64,000 bases of DNA from Paenibacillus amylolyticus (lineage in GTDB: Bacteria; Bacillota; Bacilli; Paenibacillales; Paenibacillaceae), in contig NZ_CP121451.1 in NCBI RefSeq assembly GCF_029689945.1, forward strand, positions 5,208,001 through 5,272,000. The letters run 5' to 3'. The notes below the pieces were generated by a model. It saw only the letters and a program-made list of their open reading frames with translations. It did no database searches and was not told where the DNA came from. Below are positions 28,884-38,414 of this stretch, one piece after another. Numbering within the stretch: position 1 is the stretch's first letter; each line of letters opens with the position of its first letter. A program made the position numbers and the translations under genes.

Positions 28884-30475
28884 AAAAGGTGATGATTGTG
28901 GACGACGAAATTGGAATTCGGGAGAATATACGCAGTTGCATTGATTGGGAAAAGGAAGGTTTTCACTATTGCGGGGATGCACCTGACGGTGAGCTGGCAT
29001 TACCTTTAATTCAAGAATGGGCTCCGGATATTCTGATTACGGATATCAAAATGCCATTTATGAACGGATTGGAACTGACCTCCATCGTTCGCACTCAACA
29101 ACCTGATATCAAAATCATTATCATGAGCGGTCATGATGAATTCAGCTATGCACAGGAGGCCATCCGGCTCGGTGTGACCGAGTACTGTCTGAAGCCCATT
29201 AGTGCAGCAGATCTGATCCACATGCTTCATAAGGTCAGCAAACAAATGGACGAAGAACACCAACGCATGACAAGCCGGACGATCACCAAAGAAAAACTGC
29301 TGGCCGATCTGTGCGGAGGACTCATTGGCACAACCGATGCGATTGAATCAGCCAAACAACTCTCGCTTCCTCTCTCAGCCAGGTATTATACCATTGTCAT
29401 CATCGACGTTCGATTAACAGAGGATTCCCGGGACTCGGAATCCTTGATGAAGAAGCTGATTCCAATATTAGAGGAAACCCGTGATCCCCTTGTAGAACTT
29501 CTCCCTTATATTCAAAGCCGGACGCAACTTGTGCTTCTGCTCAAGTATAACGCCGATGACAGCATCTCCGTATATTTGGAGCGGCTTCGCGGACAGGTTC
29601 GTATGGAACTTGAGCATATGTTCAAATGTAAAATTATTGTGGGCATAGGCACTCAACAGGAACGTCTGCAAGGCATTCATGTCTCATATCTGGAAGCGGA
29701 GGAGGATAAGTATATTACCCGGCTCACCCTTCAGAACAGAGCTTCTCTGGGTGAATTCCACCTGGATGAGCAAACGACTCTTTTTCTCGACAGGAATTCG
29801 TTTCTTGAATTTCTCAAAATCGGCAGCTCCAATCTGCGTGACCCTTATGTGCAGGAGTTTGCCGATCCATTACAGTCTTTCGACTGGAAGTCCTCATCAT
29901 ATGGCTTCTATCTGTTGAATGATCTTACGCTGGAGTCGTTTCGGCTCGCGAATCAGCTGTTCCGCATGAGTGACCATTCGGATGAGAGCATTACTTCCCT
30001 GCAACAGACCATCCGGGAGATTACGTGCTGGGAGGATTGCATTCAATATCTGTGTTCCCTGCTTGACCTGTTATGGGAGAAGAGAGCGTGCTCCGGGAAA
30101 TACAGTGATGTCATTGATCAGGTGAAAGCCTATGTATCTCGTGAATACAATAACGATCAGGTTTCGTTGAAGATGATCTCTGCACATGTCCGAATCAGCC
30201 CAAGTCATTTAAGCAAGATTTTCAGTCAGGAGACTGGTCAGACGATAACGGAGTATCTAACCCGGATTCGAATCGGCAAAGCCAAGGAATTGCTGAAAAC
30301 GACCAGCCACAAAACCTTTGAGATTGCTTACAAAGTTGGTTACAACGATTCTCACTATTTTTCTAATATATTCAAGAAAGTAACAGGTTTTACGCCAAGA
30401 GAATACCGAACTCAAGGAACCGAGGAATCGCAAGCCAGACTTTCAGAACTAAGAAAAGAGCCCATGTATGAATAA
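28880..30475 (+). CDS. AraC-type response regulator (YesN-like)
   Basis: Regulator of 531 residues. The receiver domain has D8/D9 and phospho-acceptor Asp55 in LITDIKMPFMNG, and Lys in YCLKPIS. A roughly 280-residue middle region follows, of the kind found in long YesN-type regulators. The C-terminus is an AraC double helix-turn-helix (VSLKMISAHVRISPSHLSKI, IAYKVGYNDSHYFSNIFKKV, TPREYR). TTG start with AAGGAGG about 7 bases upstream, overlapping the kinase stop. It most likely activates the divergent sugar importer. Confidence 0.92.
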   Translation: MKKVMIVDDEIGIRENIRSCIDWEKEGFHYCGDAPDGELALPLIQEWAPDILITDIKMPFMNGLELTSIVRTQQPDIKIIIMSGHDEFSYAQEAIRLGVTEYCLKPISAADLIHMLHKVSKQMDEEHQRMTSRTITKEKLLADLCGGLIGTTDAIESAKQLSLPLSARYYTIVIIDVRLTEDSRDSESLMKKLIPILEETRDPLVELLPYIQSRTQLVLLLKYNADDSISVYLERLRGQVRMELEHMFKCKIIVGIGTQQERLQGIHVSYLEAEEDKYITRLTLQNRASLGEFHLDEQTTLFLDRNSFLEFLKIGSSNLRDPYVQEFADPLQSFDWKSSSYGFYLLNDLTLESFRLANQLFRMSDHSDESITSLQQTIREITCWEDCIQYLCSLLDLLWEKRACSGKYSDVIDQVKAYVSREYNNDQVSLKMISAHVRISPSHLSKIFSQETGQTITEYLTRIRIGKAKELLKTTSHKTFEIAYKVGYNDSHYFSNIFKKVTGFTPREYRTQGTEESQARLSELRKEPMYE

Positions 30476-31433
30476 AGCCAGATGTGCACTTTTACTCACA
30501 CTTATACTGCTGTTCCCGATGATTCTCTCATCCGGTTCCGCACACATCGGCCCACAGCAAATGGCTGCAACACGTCCTGCAACTTCACCCGCAGAGAAAC
30601 CTGTAGCAAGCAAAACTTTCGGAATTATATATCCAATGACATATCCAACGTATGAGATGATTACGAAGGATGCAACGGAATATGCAGGCGAAAACCATAT
30701 CACGTTAATCGTAAACGCACCTGATGAAGCCAATACTGAACAACAGGTCCGTATCATGGAGAATATGATCAAACAGCATGTGGACGGAATAGCGATATCT
30801 CCTGTGGACGCTGCTGCACTTACACCTGTTATTAATGCAGCCCACGCCGCGGGTATTCCCGTCATTACATTTGAGTCAGATGTTCCATCCAGTCATCGAA
30901 TCGCTTATGTGGGTGCCGATAACTATCGCACTGGCCAACAGTTTGCGATAACGACCACACGACTTTTGCATAATCAGGGCATGATTCTTGTCGAGAATGG
31001 TTTGCAGGAGATGCAAGGTTTGCAGCAGCGGCTTAATGGATTCATTGACTATATCCGCAGTGAAACAGACATCGAAATCTTGGAGGTTCGTTACCATCAA
31101 GGGAATGAAGATCAAGCCATGTCCGATATGGAAAACATGATTCAAGCTCACCCTCACTTCAATGCCATTATCGGGCTCGATTTTGTTTCGGTCTCTGCCT
31201 CTACCCTGATCTGGAAAGCAAAAGGGCTTAACCGGCATTTAATCGCGTTCGGTGATAGCCCGACCAGTGAGAACGGGTTGCTGAACGGTCAATTATCTGC
31301 CGTTATTTCACAGAATGAAGGAGTCTGGGGCGCCAAAATGATGGAAACCTTGTTACTCGCAAGCGACGGTGAGCCTGTGAAGGAATTTATTGATACGGGG
31401 ATCATTGAAATAAATCAGGAAGGAAGTCATTAA
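30468..31433 (+). CDS. Sugar-binding sensor protein (periplasmic-binding type 1)
   Basis: Protein of 321 residues with an N-terminal hydrophobic signal or anchor (CALLLTLILLFPMILSSGSA) that lacks a clear lipobox. The rest is a periplasmic-binding type 1 domain: FGIIYPMTYPTYEMITKDAT, MIKQHVDGIAISPVDAAALT, AGIPVITFESDVP, AYVGADNYRTGQQ. It overlaps the regulator gene by 8 bases. Binding proteins encoded with LytS/YesN pairs, such as XylFII with LytS in clostridia, act as the ligand-sensing subunit rather than in transport. The same role is inferred here. A terminator follows at once. Confidence 0.85.
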   Translation: MNKARCALLLTLILLFPMILSSGSAHIGPQQMAATRPATSPAEKPVASKTFGIIYPMTYPTYEMITKDATEYAGENHITLIVNAPDEANTEQQVRIMENMIKQHVDGIAISPVDAAALTPVINAAHAAGIPVITFESDVPSSHRIAYVGADNYRTGQQFAITTTRLLHNQGMILVENGLQEMQGLQQRLNGFIDYIRSETDIEILEVRYHQGNEDQAMSDMENMIQAHPHFNAIIGLDFVSVSASTLIWKAKGLNRHLIAFGDSPTSENGLLNGQLSAVISQNEGVWGAKMMETLLLASDGEPVKEFIDTGIIEINQEGSH

Positions 31434-31487
31434 GGGGATGTCCGCCTGTCATTCAGATGACAAGCGACAATCCCCATTTTAATTTTC
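31434..31487 (+). terminator. Terminator of the sensor operon
   Basis: GGGGATGTCCGCCTGTCAT and the nearly complementary ATGACAAGCGACAATCCCC form a long stem followed by ATTTTAATTTT, directly after the binding-protein stop. Confidence 0.85.
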
Positions 31488-31706
31488 GTACACGTCGTTA
31501 TTACATCCGTTCATCAAGTGTTTCTCAAGAAAGATGACCTTTTTCTGAGAATTGCTCATATCTACTATTTACATTTAAGCTTGATAATGAGCCGATCCAG
31601 AATGAACCCCACTCCGCCTGACAAACCAAAAAGTCAGCTTTTTCACTATGTTCAGCATGACGAGTGGGTTAACCTCCCTCTCAAGTGTATGATCCCTTTT
31701 GAGAAG

Positions 31707-32231
31707 CTATTTTTTCCATTCATCCTCCAGAATGCTCATCTCGATCAGATTCCAGAAGGTATCTTCATATCTTCTCGCATCACGAATAAGTCCTTCATAT
31801 ACAAAGCCCGCTTTTTCATAACATCGGATGGCCGAGGTATTAAAATCAAATACGCCCAGACTGATCCGGTGTAACTTCTCCTCTTCAAATCCAATTCGAA
31901 GTGCCTCATCGATCATTTGCTTCCCATAACCTTTACCCTGATAGGGCTTACCGAGAAGCACCTTACTGATACGCCCTGAACGATTATATCGATCGATACC
32001 GCCAAGAGCAATATGGCCCACAATCTCCTGAGTCTCTTCATCCATCACTTTATAAATGAACTTATTCGAAGTGTTCTTATCATTTGCATCTTGCAAATAA
32101 TCTGATAGCTGTTCCTTGGAAAGTGGATATTGAAATCCCGGTCCGGCCCACTGGAGCAGAAACGCTTCATCTCCACTCCATTCGATTAGTTGATCAAAAT
32201 CTTCCGGTTCAAAGTATTGGAATGTAATCAA
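31707..32231 (-). CDS. RimJ/RimL-type GNAT N-acetyltransferase
   Basis: Protein of 174 residues. VLLGKPYQGKGYGKQMIDEA is the CoA-binding motif, and GVFDFNTSAIRCYEKAGFVY with EGLIRDARRYEDTFWNLIEM is the standard RimJ/RimL end. The start is a TTG with weak AAGGGCAG upstream. The 220 bases between this gene and the sensor-operon terminator hold nothing recognisable. Substrate unknown. Confidence 0.85.
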   Translation of the reverse strand: MITFQYFEPEDFDQLIEWSGDEAFLLQWAGPGFQYPLSKEQLSDYLQDANDKNTSNKFIYKVMDEETQEIVGHIALGGIDRYNRSGRISKVLLGKPYQGKGYGKQMIDEALRIGFEEEKLHRISLGVFDFNTSAIRCYEKAGFVYEGLIRDARRYEDTFWNLIEMSILEDEWKK

Positions 32232-32269
32232 GTTGATCTGCCCTTTCTTTTTTTATGTCATATCATAAC

Positions 32270-32593
32270 TTATTTCAGTTCTCTTGTGTCATCATAATGA
32301 TGAGTTTCATCAAACTCTTTATTTCTTGTATTTATTTCACGAATGGAGTTCTGAATCCAATTCATTCTAGCTAATATAGAGATAATTCCACCCAAAATGC
32401 ATATTGCACCTATCCAATAATTTAGTTCAAAATTCACTTGATAATCACTCGGAGTATAACTGCCAGCTGCTGCTGACTGGAATGCTGCATACCCTAACTT
32501 CGGAATCACCTCTTCAATCATCTTTGAGATTGTAATAATCACAATACCTAACATGATAAAGAGCCATGAGAAAATAATGTGTACATGTTTCAA
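32270..32593 (-). CDS. Small two-helix membrane protein
   Basis: Protein of about 107 residues with helices at HIIFSWLFIMLGIVIITI and ELNYWIGAICILGGIISILA. A polar loop between them contains LGYAAFQSAAAGSYTPSDYQ, and the tail is charged. The start is taken as the TTG 7 bases after GGAGGTGC. It resembles the protein at 8604-8879 in size and layout. No function recognised. Confidence 0.65.
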   Translation of the reverse strand: MKHVHIIFSWLFIMLGIVIITISKMIEEVIPKLGYAAFQSAAAGSYTPSDYQVNFELNYWIGAICILGGIISILARMNWIQNSIREINTRNKEFDETHHYDDTRELK

Positions 32594-32647
32594 AGCAAGC
32601 ACCTCCTCTACAATCCAAATCGCGTGAGATTTAGCCTCTTCAATCCC

Positions 32648-33584
32648 TCATGCTAAACCTTTGATATCTGAGAGTTCAGGAGTATGTTTGACAAGATCAG
32701 CTATTCCATAAGCTGCTTCTGCTGCTAAAGCCGCTTTAACTGCCTCAGCTCCTCTTGTCTTCCAGATCGAATATATCATTTTGGAAAAACCATATGCATT
32801 CATGCGGTGACCACGTTCCTGTATCTGCATGAACAATTTCACACTTTCCTCATACCTTTCGATATCCGATAAAATACAGGCCAAATTGTTCAACGCAATG
32901 TCGATATCTCTCTGCGAATTTCTTGAGACATTGATATCCTTCCAGCTACCGACCACTTCGTCTTTTCTTGAAATAGGGGGCGCTCCAATATTGAGGTCCT
33001 CAATCCAGTCCATCGTTTCGTTCACAAGAGTTTCGACTCCGACGACGTCCCCGGCATGATAAAGCCTGGTCATACGCTGTTTGTTGTATGTAATTCGGGC
33101 AAAAAGAATGTTGGACCATGTCTCATCTTCTTGTATGAGCTGGTTCATATTTTCAAGCACACTGTCCATCTCACTGTATCTCCCCAAAACCCAAAGCGAA
33201 CCACCCAAAGCCCGATGGCTCTCGAATCGAACACCTCGGTTGGTATCCAACTTTGGGGCATGATCACAAGCATATTGGTACCAATCCATCCAATGATCAA
33301 AATAGTTCCCCAGAGATAATGATAACGCTTGAGTCGAATCCGAAACGATCCAGTGTAACTGCTCGGGAGCGAGGTTTTCTTTCCCCATTCGAAGAATGCC
33401 CGATGATTGGCATATAGAGGTTCAGGCTCTCTTAACAAGGCGTAACCATCGGAAACATTCCAGAAGACCCAACCTCGTTCATTGACAGATAGCTTGCTGG
33501 ATTGTTCATATTTTTCAGCAAATCAATCATACCTTGATGATTTCCTTGCACTACAGTTTCCTGGAAAGCTTGAGCGATATTCAT
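32648..33584 (-). pseudogene. TPR-like protein of unknown function, frameshifted twice
   Basis: About 312 residues when repaired, soluble and helical. The true start is the ATG at 33584, preceded by GGAGG at 6 bases (MNIAQAFQETVVQGNHQGMI). The frame breaks first at plus-strand 33520-33522 (MIDF, then AEKYEQSSKLSVNERGWVFW). It breaks again at 33383-33386 (EWGK, then ENLAPEQLHWIVSDS). Each needs one base added to a short mononucleotide run. RALGGSLWVLGRYSEMDSVL and NNLACILSDIERYEESVKLF look like tetratricopeptide repeats. Role unknown. Confidence 0.65.
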
Positions 33585-33674
33585 TCCCATCCTCCGTCTC
33601 TTAGGAAGCTTAGTCTGTCATAGACAGTGCCCGAGCACTGAGCAAGTAGTGCTTATTTCAAACGTACACTGCTC

Positions 33675-34383
33675 TTACAAGGGTTTCGTACCGCAAGCTG
33701 TAATGAAATTCATCATGGCATAGGCTTCTGGTGAATGATTTATCGCATCAGAGGCTTGTTGCAGCTGAGCAAACTCCTCTGAACTGATCACAACTTTTTC
33801 AGCAAAATGTACAAAGCGATTAAGATTAAACTGCTGCTTAAACCCTTCTATGCCTAACAGATCACTATGTTGAAGGACAGAATCAATGTCAACATCGATG
33901 TATCCGCACCCTGAGAGGAGACGTGGAAGACTTCTGCCAATGATGCGATTACCGCCGTGTTGTGCCACATACTCCGAAATTTTCATTAATACCGTATGCA
34001 ATGCAGGAACGTCAGGATTCACAGCTCCAAAAACGCCGTCATCCACATCAATAATGGCAAGGCGACCGCCGGGTTTAAGCACACGATATATCTCTTTTGC
34101 AGCTTCATCAGGATGGTTCAAGTGAAGAAAAATAAGTCTCGCCACGACAAAATCAAAAGAATCATCAGGCAGATCCATCTGGTAGATGGAAGACTCTACA
34201 AATTGCAATCGCTCGGAAGGAACAGCTTTCAGCCGTTCTTTGGCTTGTTTTCAAACCATACCATTCCAGATTTCGGAACTCTTTGGGCCACCCCATTAAT
34301 GCCTGTATCTTTAACCTCTCTAATTCCTCTTGTAAACTTAACACTGCTGTTTGGATACTGTATGTTGAACGCGAATCACTCAT
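33675..34383 (-). pseudogene. SAM-dependent methyltransferase lacking its SAM-binding motif I
   Basis: The N-terminal piece (SLQEELERLKIQALMGWPKE, then LEWYGLK) runs directly, with a frame change near 34248, into QAKERLKAVPSERLQFVESS. FVVARLIFLHLNHPDEAAKE and EIYRVLKPGGRLAIIDVDDG follow. In intact relatives the glycine-rich motif I (D-x-G-x-G-x-G) and acidic motif II lie between these pieces. Here about 35-45 residues are missing. This is a real internal deletion rather than a one-base slip, so the enzyme should be dead. It lies next to another methyltransferase remnant and a damaged HAD gene. Confidence 0.7.
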
Positions 34384-34622
34384 ATATTCCCTCCTGTTCT
34401 TTAGTATCTGCGGTGAACTGTGCCAAGTTGCTGCCCAATTGTATAATCCTTGCTCACCAATCCGCCTGTGGCCTGTCCCGTTCCGCAGCCAATCTCAAGA
34501 ATGGAATCCTCTTAATTAAGATTCAGGTATGTAAAAATATCATCAAACATTTCACTCGGATAGACGGGTCTATATCGTTCATATTCATTTGTTACGAGAT
34601 TAAACGTTTCCTTATTTTCCAT
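34384..34622 (-). pseudogene. Remnant of a second methyltransferase
   Basis: Reads MENKETFNLVTNEYERYRPV and YPSEMFDDIFTYLN, then meets an in-frame TAA (34512-34514). It continues in the same frame as DSILEIGCGTGQATGGLVSK, a clear SAM-binding motif I. The frame is lost again soon after, and the catalytic two thirds are absent. It ends where the next methyltransferase piece starts. A true decayed gene: a stop, a truncation and a frameshift in 240 bases. Confidence 0.65.
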
Positions 34623-34777
34623 TTCAGCAACCCCATTTCAATTGTGATTTTCCCATAATACATTGACTAAACTTACCATATATTATTATTATTGATAGTA
34701 AGAGGGTAAACCTTCCAATAAGAAAATGATGATAGTTTAAGTTTAAATTTTTTATCCTGGAGGACTGGGGTGTTCTT

Positions 34778-35227
34778 GTGAAAAGTATATTTGATACGAT
34801 GAATGCTGCTGAAATTAAAGAGCGCATGGATCAGCTTAGTGAAAAATCCGTCCCTGAATGGGGCACGATGCAGGTCTCTCAAATGCTGGCTCATTGTTCA
34901 GCATTTCATGATATCCCCTTAGGGAATGCTTTTCCACCTAGAGGATTACTTGGGAGACTTATCGGACGGTTCGCAAAACCAATGTTTTATAATGACAAGC
35001 CCTTGCCCCATAATATGTCTACGATCCCGACAATCATTATTGACGACCAACGACAGTTTATCGCAGAAAAAGAAAAGCTTGAGCAGCAGATTAATACCTT
35101 TCAGCAAGGTGCATCAAAAAAATTCTCCCGCCACCCCCATCCCTTCTTCGGAAAATTAACAGCCGAGCAATGGGGTAAAGGCATATACAAGCATTTAGAT
35201 CATCATCTCAAGCAATTTGGAGTTTAG
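34778..35227 (+). CDS. DUF1569 (DinB-like) protein
   Basis: Protein of 149 residues. WGTMQVSQMLAHCSAFHDIP at about residues 28-47 and HPFFGKLTAEQWGKGIYKHL, then DHHLKQFGV at the end, place conserved His residues as in DUF1569, a branch of the DinB/YfiT four-helix metal-binding superfamily. Such proteins are often thiol-dependent transferases, but this branch is uncharacterised. CTGGAGGACTGGGGTGTTC lies just upstream. The start is read as GTG, or as the nearby TTG. The only plus-strand gene between 31.5 and 59.6 kb. Confidence 0.8.
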   Translation: MKSIFDTMNAAEIKERMDQLSEKSVPEWGTMQVSQMLAHCSAFHDIPLGNAFPPRGLLGRLIGRFAKPMFYNDKPLPHNMSTIPTIIIDDQRQFIAEKEKLEQQINTFQQGASKKFSRHPHPFFGKLTAEQWGKGIYKHLDHHLKQFGV

Positions 35228-35241
35228 CGGTTATGTACCGT

Positions 35242-35677
35242 CTAAATTAGCAATGACTCAACTTCATTAACCCAATCTCCTTCCTCGTCAGCCAGTAAAG
35301 TCTTCCAACCGAGTAGCTTAGCAGAATGTAAATTCTTCTCTTGATCATCTATAAATAGAACCTCTTCTCCAGCTGCCAGAAAGGTTTCAACCCGTTGGTA
35401 TATTTCAATCTCCGGTTTGCATAAACCCACTTGATTAGAGATGGTTACACTTTTGGTAAATGAGCTTAAACGGCTCAGATTCGGCTCAATCCATTCCTTG
35501 CAATGATTGCTGAGTAGATGGCTATCGGCGGATTCACTCCATCGCTCAAGGTATTGAGCTGCTGGTAAGGGAACAATTGAATTGGTTAAGATGTCCTTCG
35601 CTCGGACAGCACGTCAACGACATATTACTTAACAAAACACCTGCGATATCTAAAACGATCTGAGGTCTGCCTTTCAT
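35242..35677 (-). pseudogene. HAD-family hydrolase, internally damaged
   Basis: The start at 35677 has GGGGAGGCGATAAA before the ATG and reads MKGRPQIVLDIAGVLLSNMS, a HAD motif I variant (D-I-A-G). The frame then fails near 35615. The next frame gives AKDILTNSIVPLPAAQYLER, HLLSNHCKEWIEPNL (motif II, L-S-N), SVTISNQVGLCKPEIEIYQ (motif III) and LFIDDQEKNLHSAKLLGWKT (motif IV). The cap-domain segment expected between motif I and AKDIL (perhaps 40-50 residues) seems missing, so more than one base has been lost. Total coding length is only about 145 codons. Confidence 0.65.
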
Positions 35678-35726
35678 TTTATCGCCTCCCCAAGTTCATC
35701 TAATGCGACGTATAACAGGCCTCAAG

Positions 35727-36661
35727 TTACTTAAAAGCATCATGCGGAAGTACAGCATGTACACCCTTCACGCCATTCACAATTTGGGTGATACGCAGGT
35801 CGATTACCGCGCTTCCAAGTGCAATCGCTTCCACGCGCTGCAAGCCGTATAACTCCCCCATCAGAGTGAGCATCCCGTCTAATGCTTGAACGGTAGCCTC
35901 ATTCAGATCTTCATGAAAACCGAAGGTAAGCCAGCCGGATGGCGTATGTGCACGAGGATTGGTCAGAACCATATCATCAATCACGTTGATCGTAATATCC
36001 ACAACCTCCATTGCACATTCAATGGCCTGACAACTGACTTCACCATCTCCCTGACGTGCATGACCATCACCAATCGCGAGATAACCACCGTCTACAGGAA
36101 TAGGTAAGTATAATTTACTTCCCTGCACCAGTTCCTTGCAGTCGATGTTCCCTCCACAATAACGTGGCGGCCAAGTCGTATGAATTCCTCCAGCTTCAGG
36201 TGGCATTCCCACTACACCCATGAACGGAGAGAGAGATACCGTGAAGGGTTTCCCGTTTATTTACAGGTTCCACTCATCGTGTGGCGATCAAGTGTCCAGT
36301 TCAGCGACAGTTCTTCAACCTCTGTTAGATGTAACTTCTGATTCTGCCAGTTCGGATATCCCCCAGCGGAAGTAAATCCATAACTCCCGGGCACGATTTC
36401 ATTGAAAACGATCTCCAATGTCTGTCCTTGCTTCGCCTCTTCAATATAGATCGGACCGATTAATGCATGACCTCCATCTTTTTCACCTTGTCGCTCAAAA
36501 GGTTTCATGCGTTCCGCATAACTCACCCCGGTTCCCCAGCCCGCATCCAGCGTCTGAAAACGAATGGAGTCACCAGATTTCACGCTCAACATGGGAGTTA
36601 CCTCATTGGTAAATGACCCAATCAGACTTTCTTGAGTTAGTTCAATCGTATGAGTACTCAC
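35727..36661 (-). pseudogene. Acetamidase/formamidase family amidohydrolase, frameshifted
   Basis: FmdA/AmdA-type amidase of about 311 residues when joined; members hydrolyse formamide or acetamide to ammonia and the acid. The start is a GTG with GGGAGGG at 6 bases (MSTHTIELTQESLIGSF). GHALIGPIYIEEAKQGQTLE and FMGVVGMPPEAGGIHTTWPP, then YCGGNIDCKEL, are family blocks. The latter holds the conserved Gly-Gly-Asn-x-D segment. GDGHARQGDGEVSCQAIEC follows. The frame breaks at plus-strand 36260-36262 (SGTCK, then INGKPFTVSLSPF); one added A repairs it. Confidence 0.83.
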
Positions 36662-36747
36662 TACAATCCCTCCCTGGTTTAAGATACGTATTATATTCAA
36701 AGCAAGCCACATGCTGCATCCCATGCTGCCTCTACAGGCTAAATCCT

Positions 36748-37227
36748 TTATGCTTCGAGGTTGGCAAGGTATTTCTTCAATGGTTCCATATGATGCTGAT
36801 CATGCCATATAAAATCTTTCAGGTATTGAGGAATATAAAATACGTTACCCTCTGCGTCCAAATACGTCTGATGAAGTTGCTCTTCCGGTAGCCCTCGAAT
36901 ATCATTCATAATTTTATGGAGGTACGTGATAGCCTTATTTACAATTTCCGACGTCTCTGTGCGGGAACCATACTCAATAGCTTTGCGATTAAACTCTTCA
37001 AAATTGATATGTTTCAACGTAACTGCCTGCTTCAAAGCAATCTTCTCAATCGCTTCTTTGTAAAAATATCGATCCCATAACATGATGTGACTTACGATTG
37101 ATTTTATCGTCCATTTCCCTTCTTCCATACTGGAATTCCAAATCTTTTCTTCAAGATTAGTCAACCTTCTGACAAAGAGCGTCCATTCTTCAAAAGTTTG
37201 AAGCAAAAGTTCAATCTCTTTGGTCAT
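36748..37227 (-). CDS. DinB superfamily protein
   Basis: Protein of about 159 residues. GKWTIKSIVSHIMLWDRYFY carries the first conserved His of the four-helix DinB fold, and LKDFIWHDQHHMEPLKKYLA carries the C-terminal His pair. Three His bind a metal in this superfamily, whose members include bacillithiol and mycothiol transferases. The start is the ATG preceded by GGGCGGG. One of three DinB-like genes within 4 kb. Substrate unknown. Confidence 0.8.
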   Translation of the reverse strand: MTKEIELLLQTFEEWTLFVRRLTNLEEKIWNSSMEEGKWTIKSIVSHIMLWDRYFYKEAIEKIALKQAVTLKHINFEEFNRKAIEYGSRTETSEIVNKAITYLHKIMNDIRGLPEEQLHQTYLDAEGNVFYIPQYLKDFIWHDQHHMEPLKKYLANLEA

Positions 37228-37305
37228 AATTACACCCGCCCTTCTCCAAATAGTCAAGAAGCTGGAACACCATGCTCATGAATGTCCAGCTTCGCAATAT
37301 CATCT

Positions 37306-37845
37306 TCACATATTTTTCAATGGTTCTTGATGGGGCTCGAACAGCGCTGTGATAATCATCTCGGCACATTCCTCAGGTGTATGCACACTCGTATCCACCG
37401 AGTAACTATACTGAATGTCGGAAGCCATGATTTGATGCTGCTCATCCGATTGCTCTACTCTGCGATCCCCACGTTCGATGTTCCGCTGACGGCAGATATC
37501 GAGGGGGCAATATAACTCAATGATATCCAGTGGGTACCCTTCAAAAATCTGTTTGACTTGTTCATAATGCGGCGCAAGCTCCGGTCTTTCCACTAGTATG
37601 CCATCGATCAGAACATGCTTGCCATGGTCGGAAAATACTTTTGCCGTATGATACATCATTAGAATCGCTTCACTCAGATACTTCCAGTAGTCCGTCTGAA
37701 GATGTTTATCACCGATCGTATTTTCAAATAAGTCATTGGCCACCACATAGAAAAACGGATCATCGTATGATTGCATCGCCTCTACAATTGAAGTTTTACC
37801 AGAGCTGGTTACCCCGTTCAAAAATATAATTCTGCCTTTTTCCAT
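37306..37845 (-). CDS. Chloramphenicol phosphotransferase-like kinase
   Basis: P-loop protein of about 179 residues. FLNGVTSSGKTSIVEAMQ (Walker A) and HVLIDGILVERPELAPHYEQ match the chloramphenicol 3-O-phosphotransferase-like family (PF07931). PLDICRQRNIERGDRR is the basic region. In Streptomyces venezuelae such a protein inactivates chloramphenicol; most homologues have unknown substrates. The start is the ATG 9 bases after AGGAAG. Flanked by DinB-like genes on the same strand. Confidence 0.8.
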   Translation of the reverse strand: MEKGRIIFLNGVTSSGKTSIVEAMQSYDDPFFYVVANDLFENTIGDKHLQTDYWKYLSEAILMMYHTAKVFSDHGKHVLIDGILVERPELAPHYEQVKQIFEGYPLDIIELYCPLDICRQRNIERGDRRVEQSDEQHQIMASDIQYSYSVDTSVHTPEECAEMIITALFEPHQEPLKNM

Positions 37846-37901
37846 GATGATCATCTTCCTTTACTTAAGTAAATTTTATAAATGTCATACAGCAGCATGT
37901 G

Positions 37902-38384
37902 CTACGTGTGTTTCATTGATTTTTTGAGCAGCATGATCTGGCCAATATGATAGGCATTATGAATACATAGATTAGATACAACTCCCCACCATGGCGCATT
38001 GAAGTAGGAAGGGATTTCTTGGGTCATTTTATGTTCTTCGCTATCTTCAAGCGCCCTGTTCCAATCACTAAAGACGGTTTTCAGTCTATGTAATGTCTTA
38101 CTCCACTCCACTTCATTCAAGTTAGACAGATCTACGGCAAATGTATCCTCATTGTTCACTGTATGCTGCCCGTCGACCTGTTCGGCAACATATCTCTCAA
38201 GCCACTTCTCGTTCCAGAAAATAAGATGATTGACGATCGCCCAAATGGAGTGATCCCCCTCATTCTTTACATAAGCGGCCTCCGCCGCATTGAGGTCTGT
38301 TAATATATCATGCAGCGGGATAAACCAGCTTTTGTCATGATAGCAGGCGTTCATTTGGTCTATGAGAATCGCTTTATAACTCAT
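37902..38384 (-). CDS. DinB superfamily protein
   Basis: Protein of 160 residues. HSIWAIVNHLIFWNEKWLER and WGVVSNLCIHNAYHIGQIML place the three metal-binding His of the DinB fold in their usual positions; the HNAYHIGQI ending is the family hallmark. GGGAGGTG precedes the ATG. It is more typical of the family than its neighbour at 36748-37227, to which it is only distantly similar. Substrate unknown. Confidence 0.85.
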   Translation of the reverse strand: MSYKAILIDQMNACYHDKSWFIPLHDILTDLNAAEAAYVKNEGDHSIWAIVNHLIFWNEKWLERYVAEQVDGQHTVNNEDTFAVDLSNLNEVEWSKTLHRLKTVFSDWNRALEDSEEHKMTQEIPSYFNAPWWGVVSNLCIHNAYHIGQIMLLKKSMKHT

Positions 38385-38414
38385 CGCTACACCTCCCGCA
38401 GATTAATATAAATA

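Noticed and set aside
31518-31874. A plus-strand frame of 118 codons after the sensor operon
   Set aside because: No ribosome site, low-complexity start, and it overlaps the antisense of the GNAT gene.
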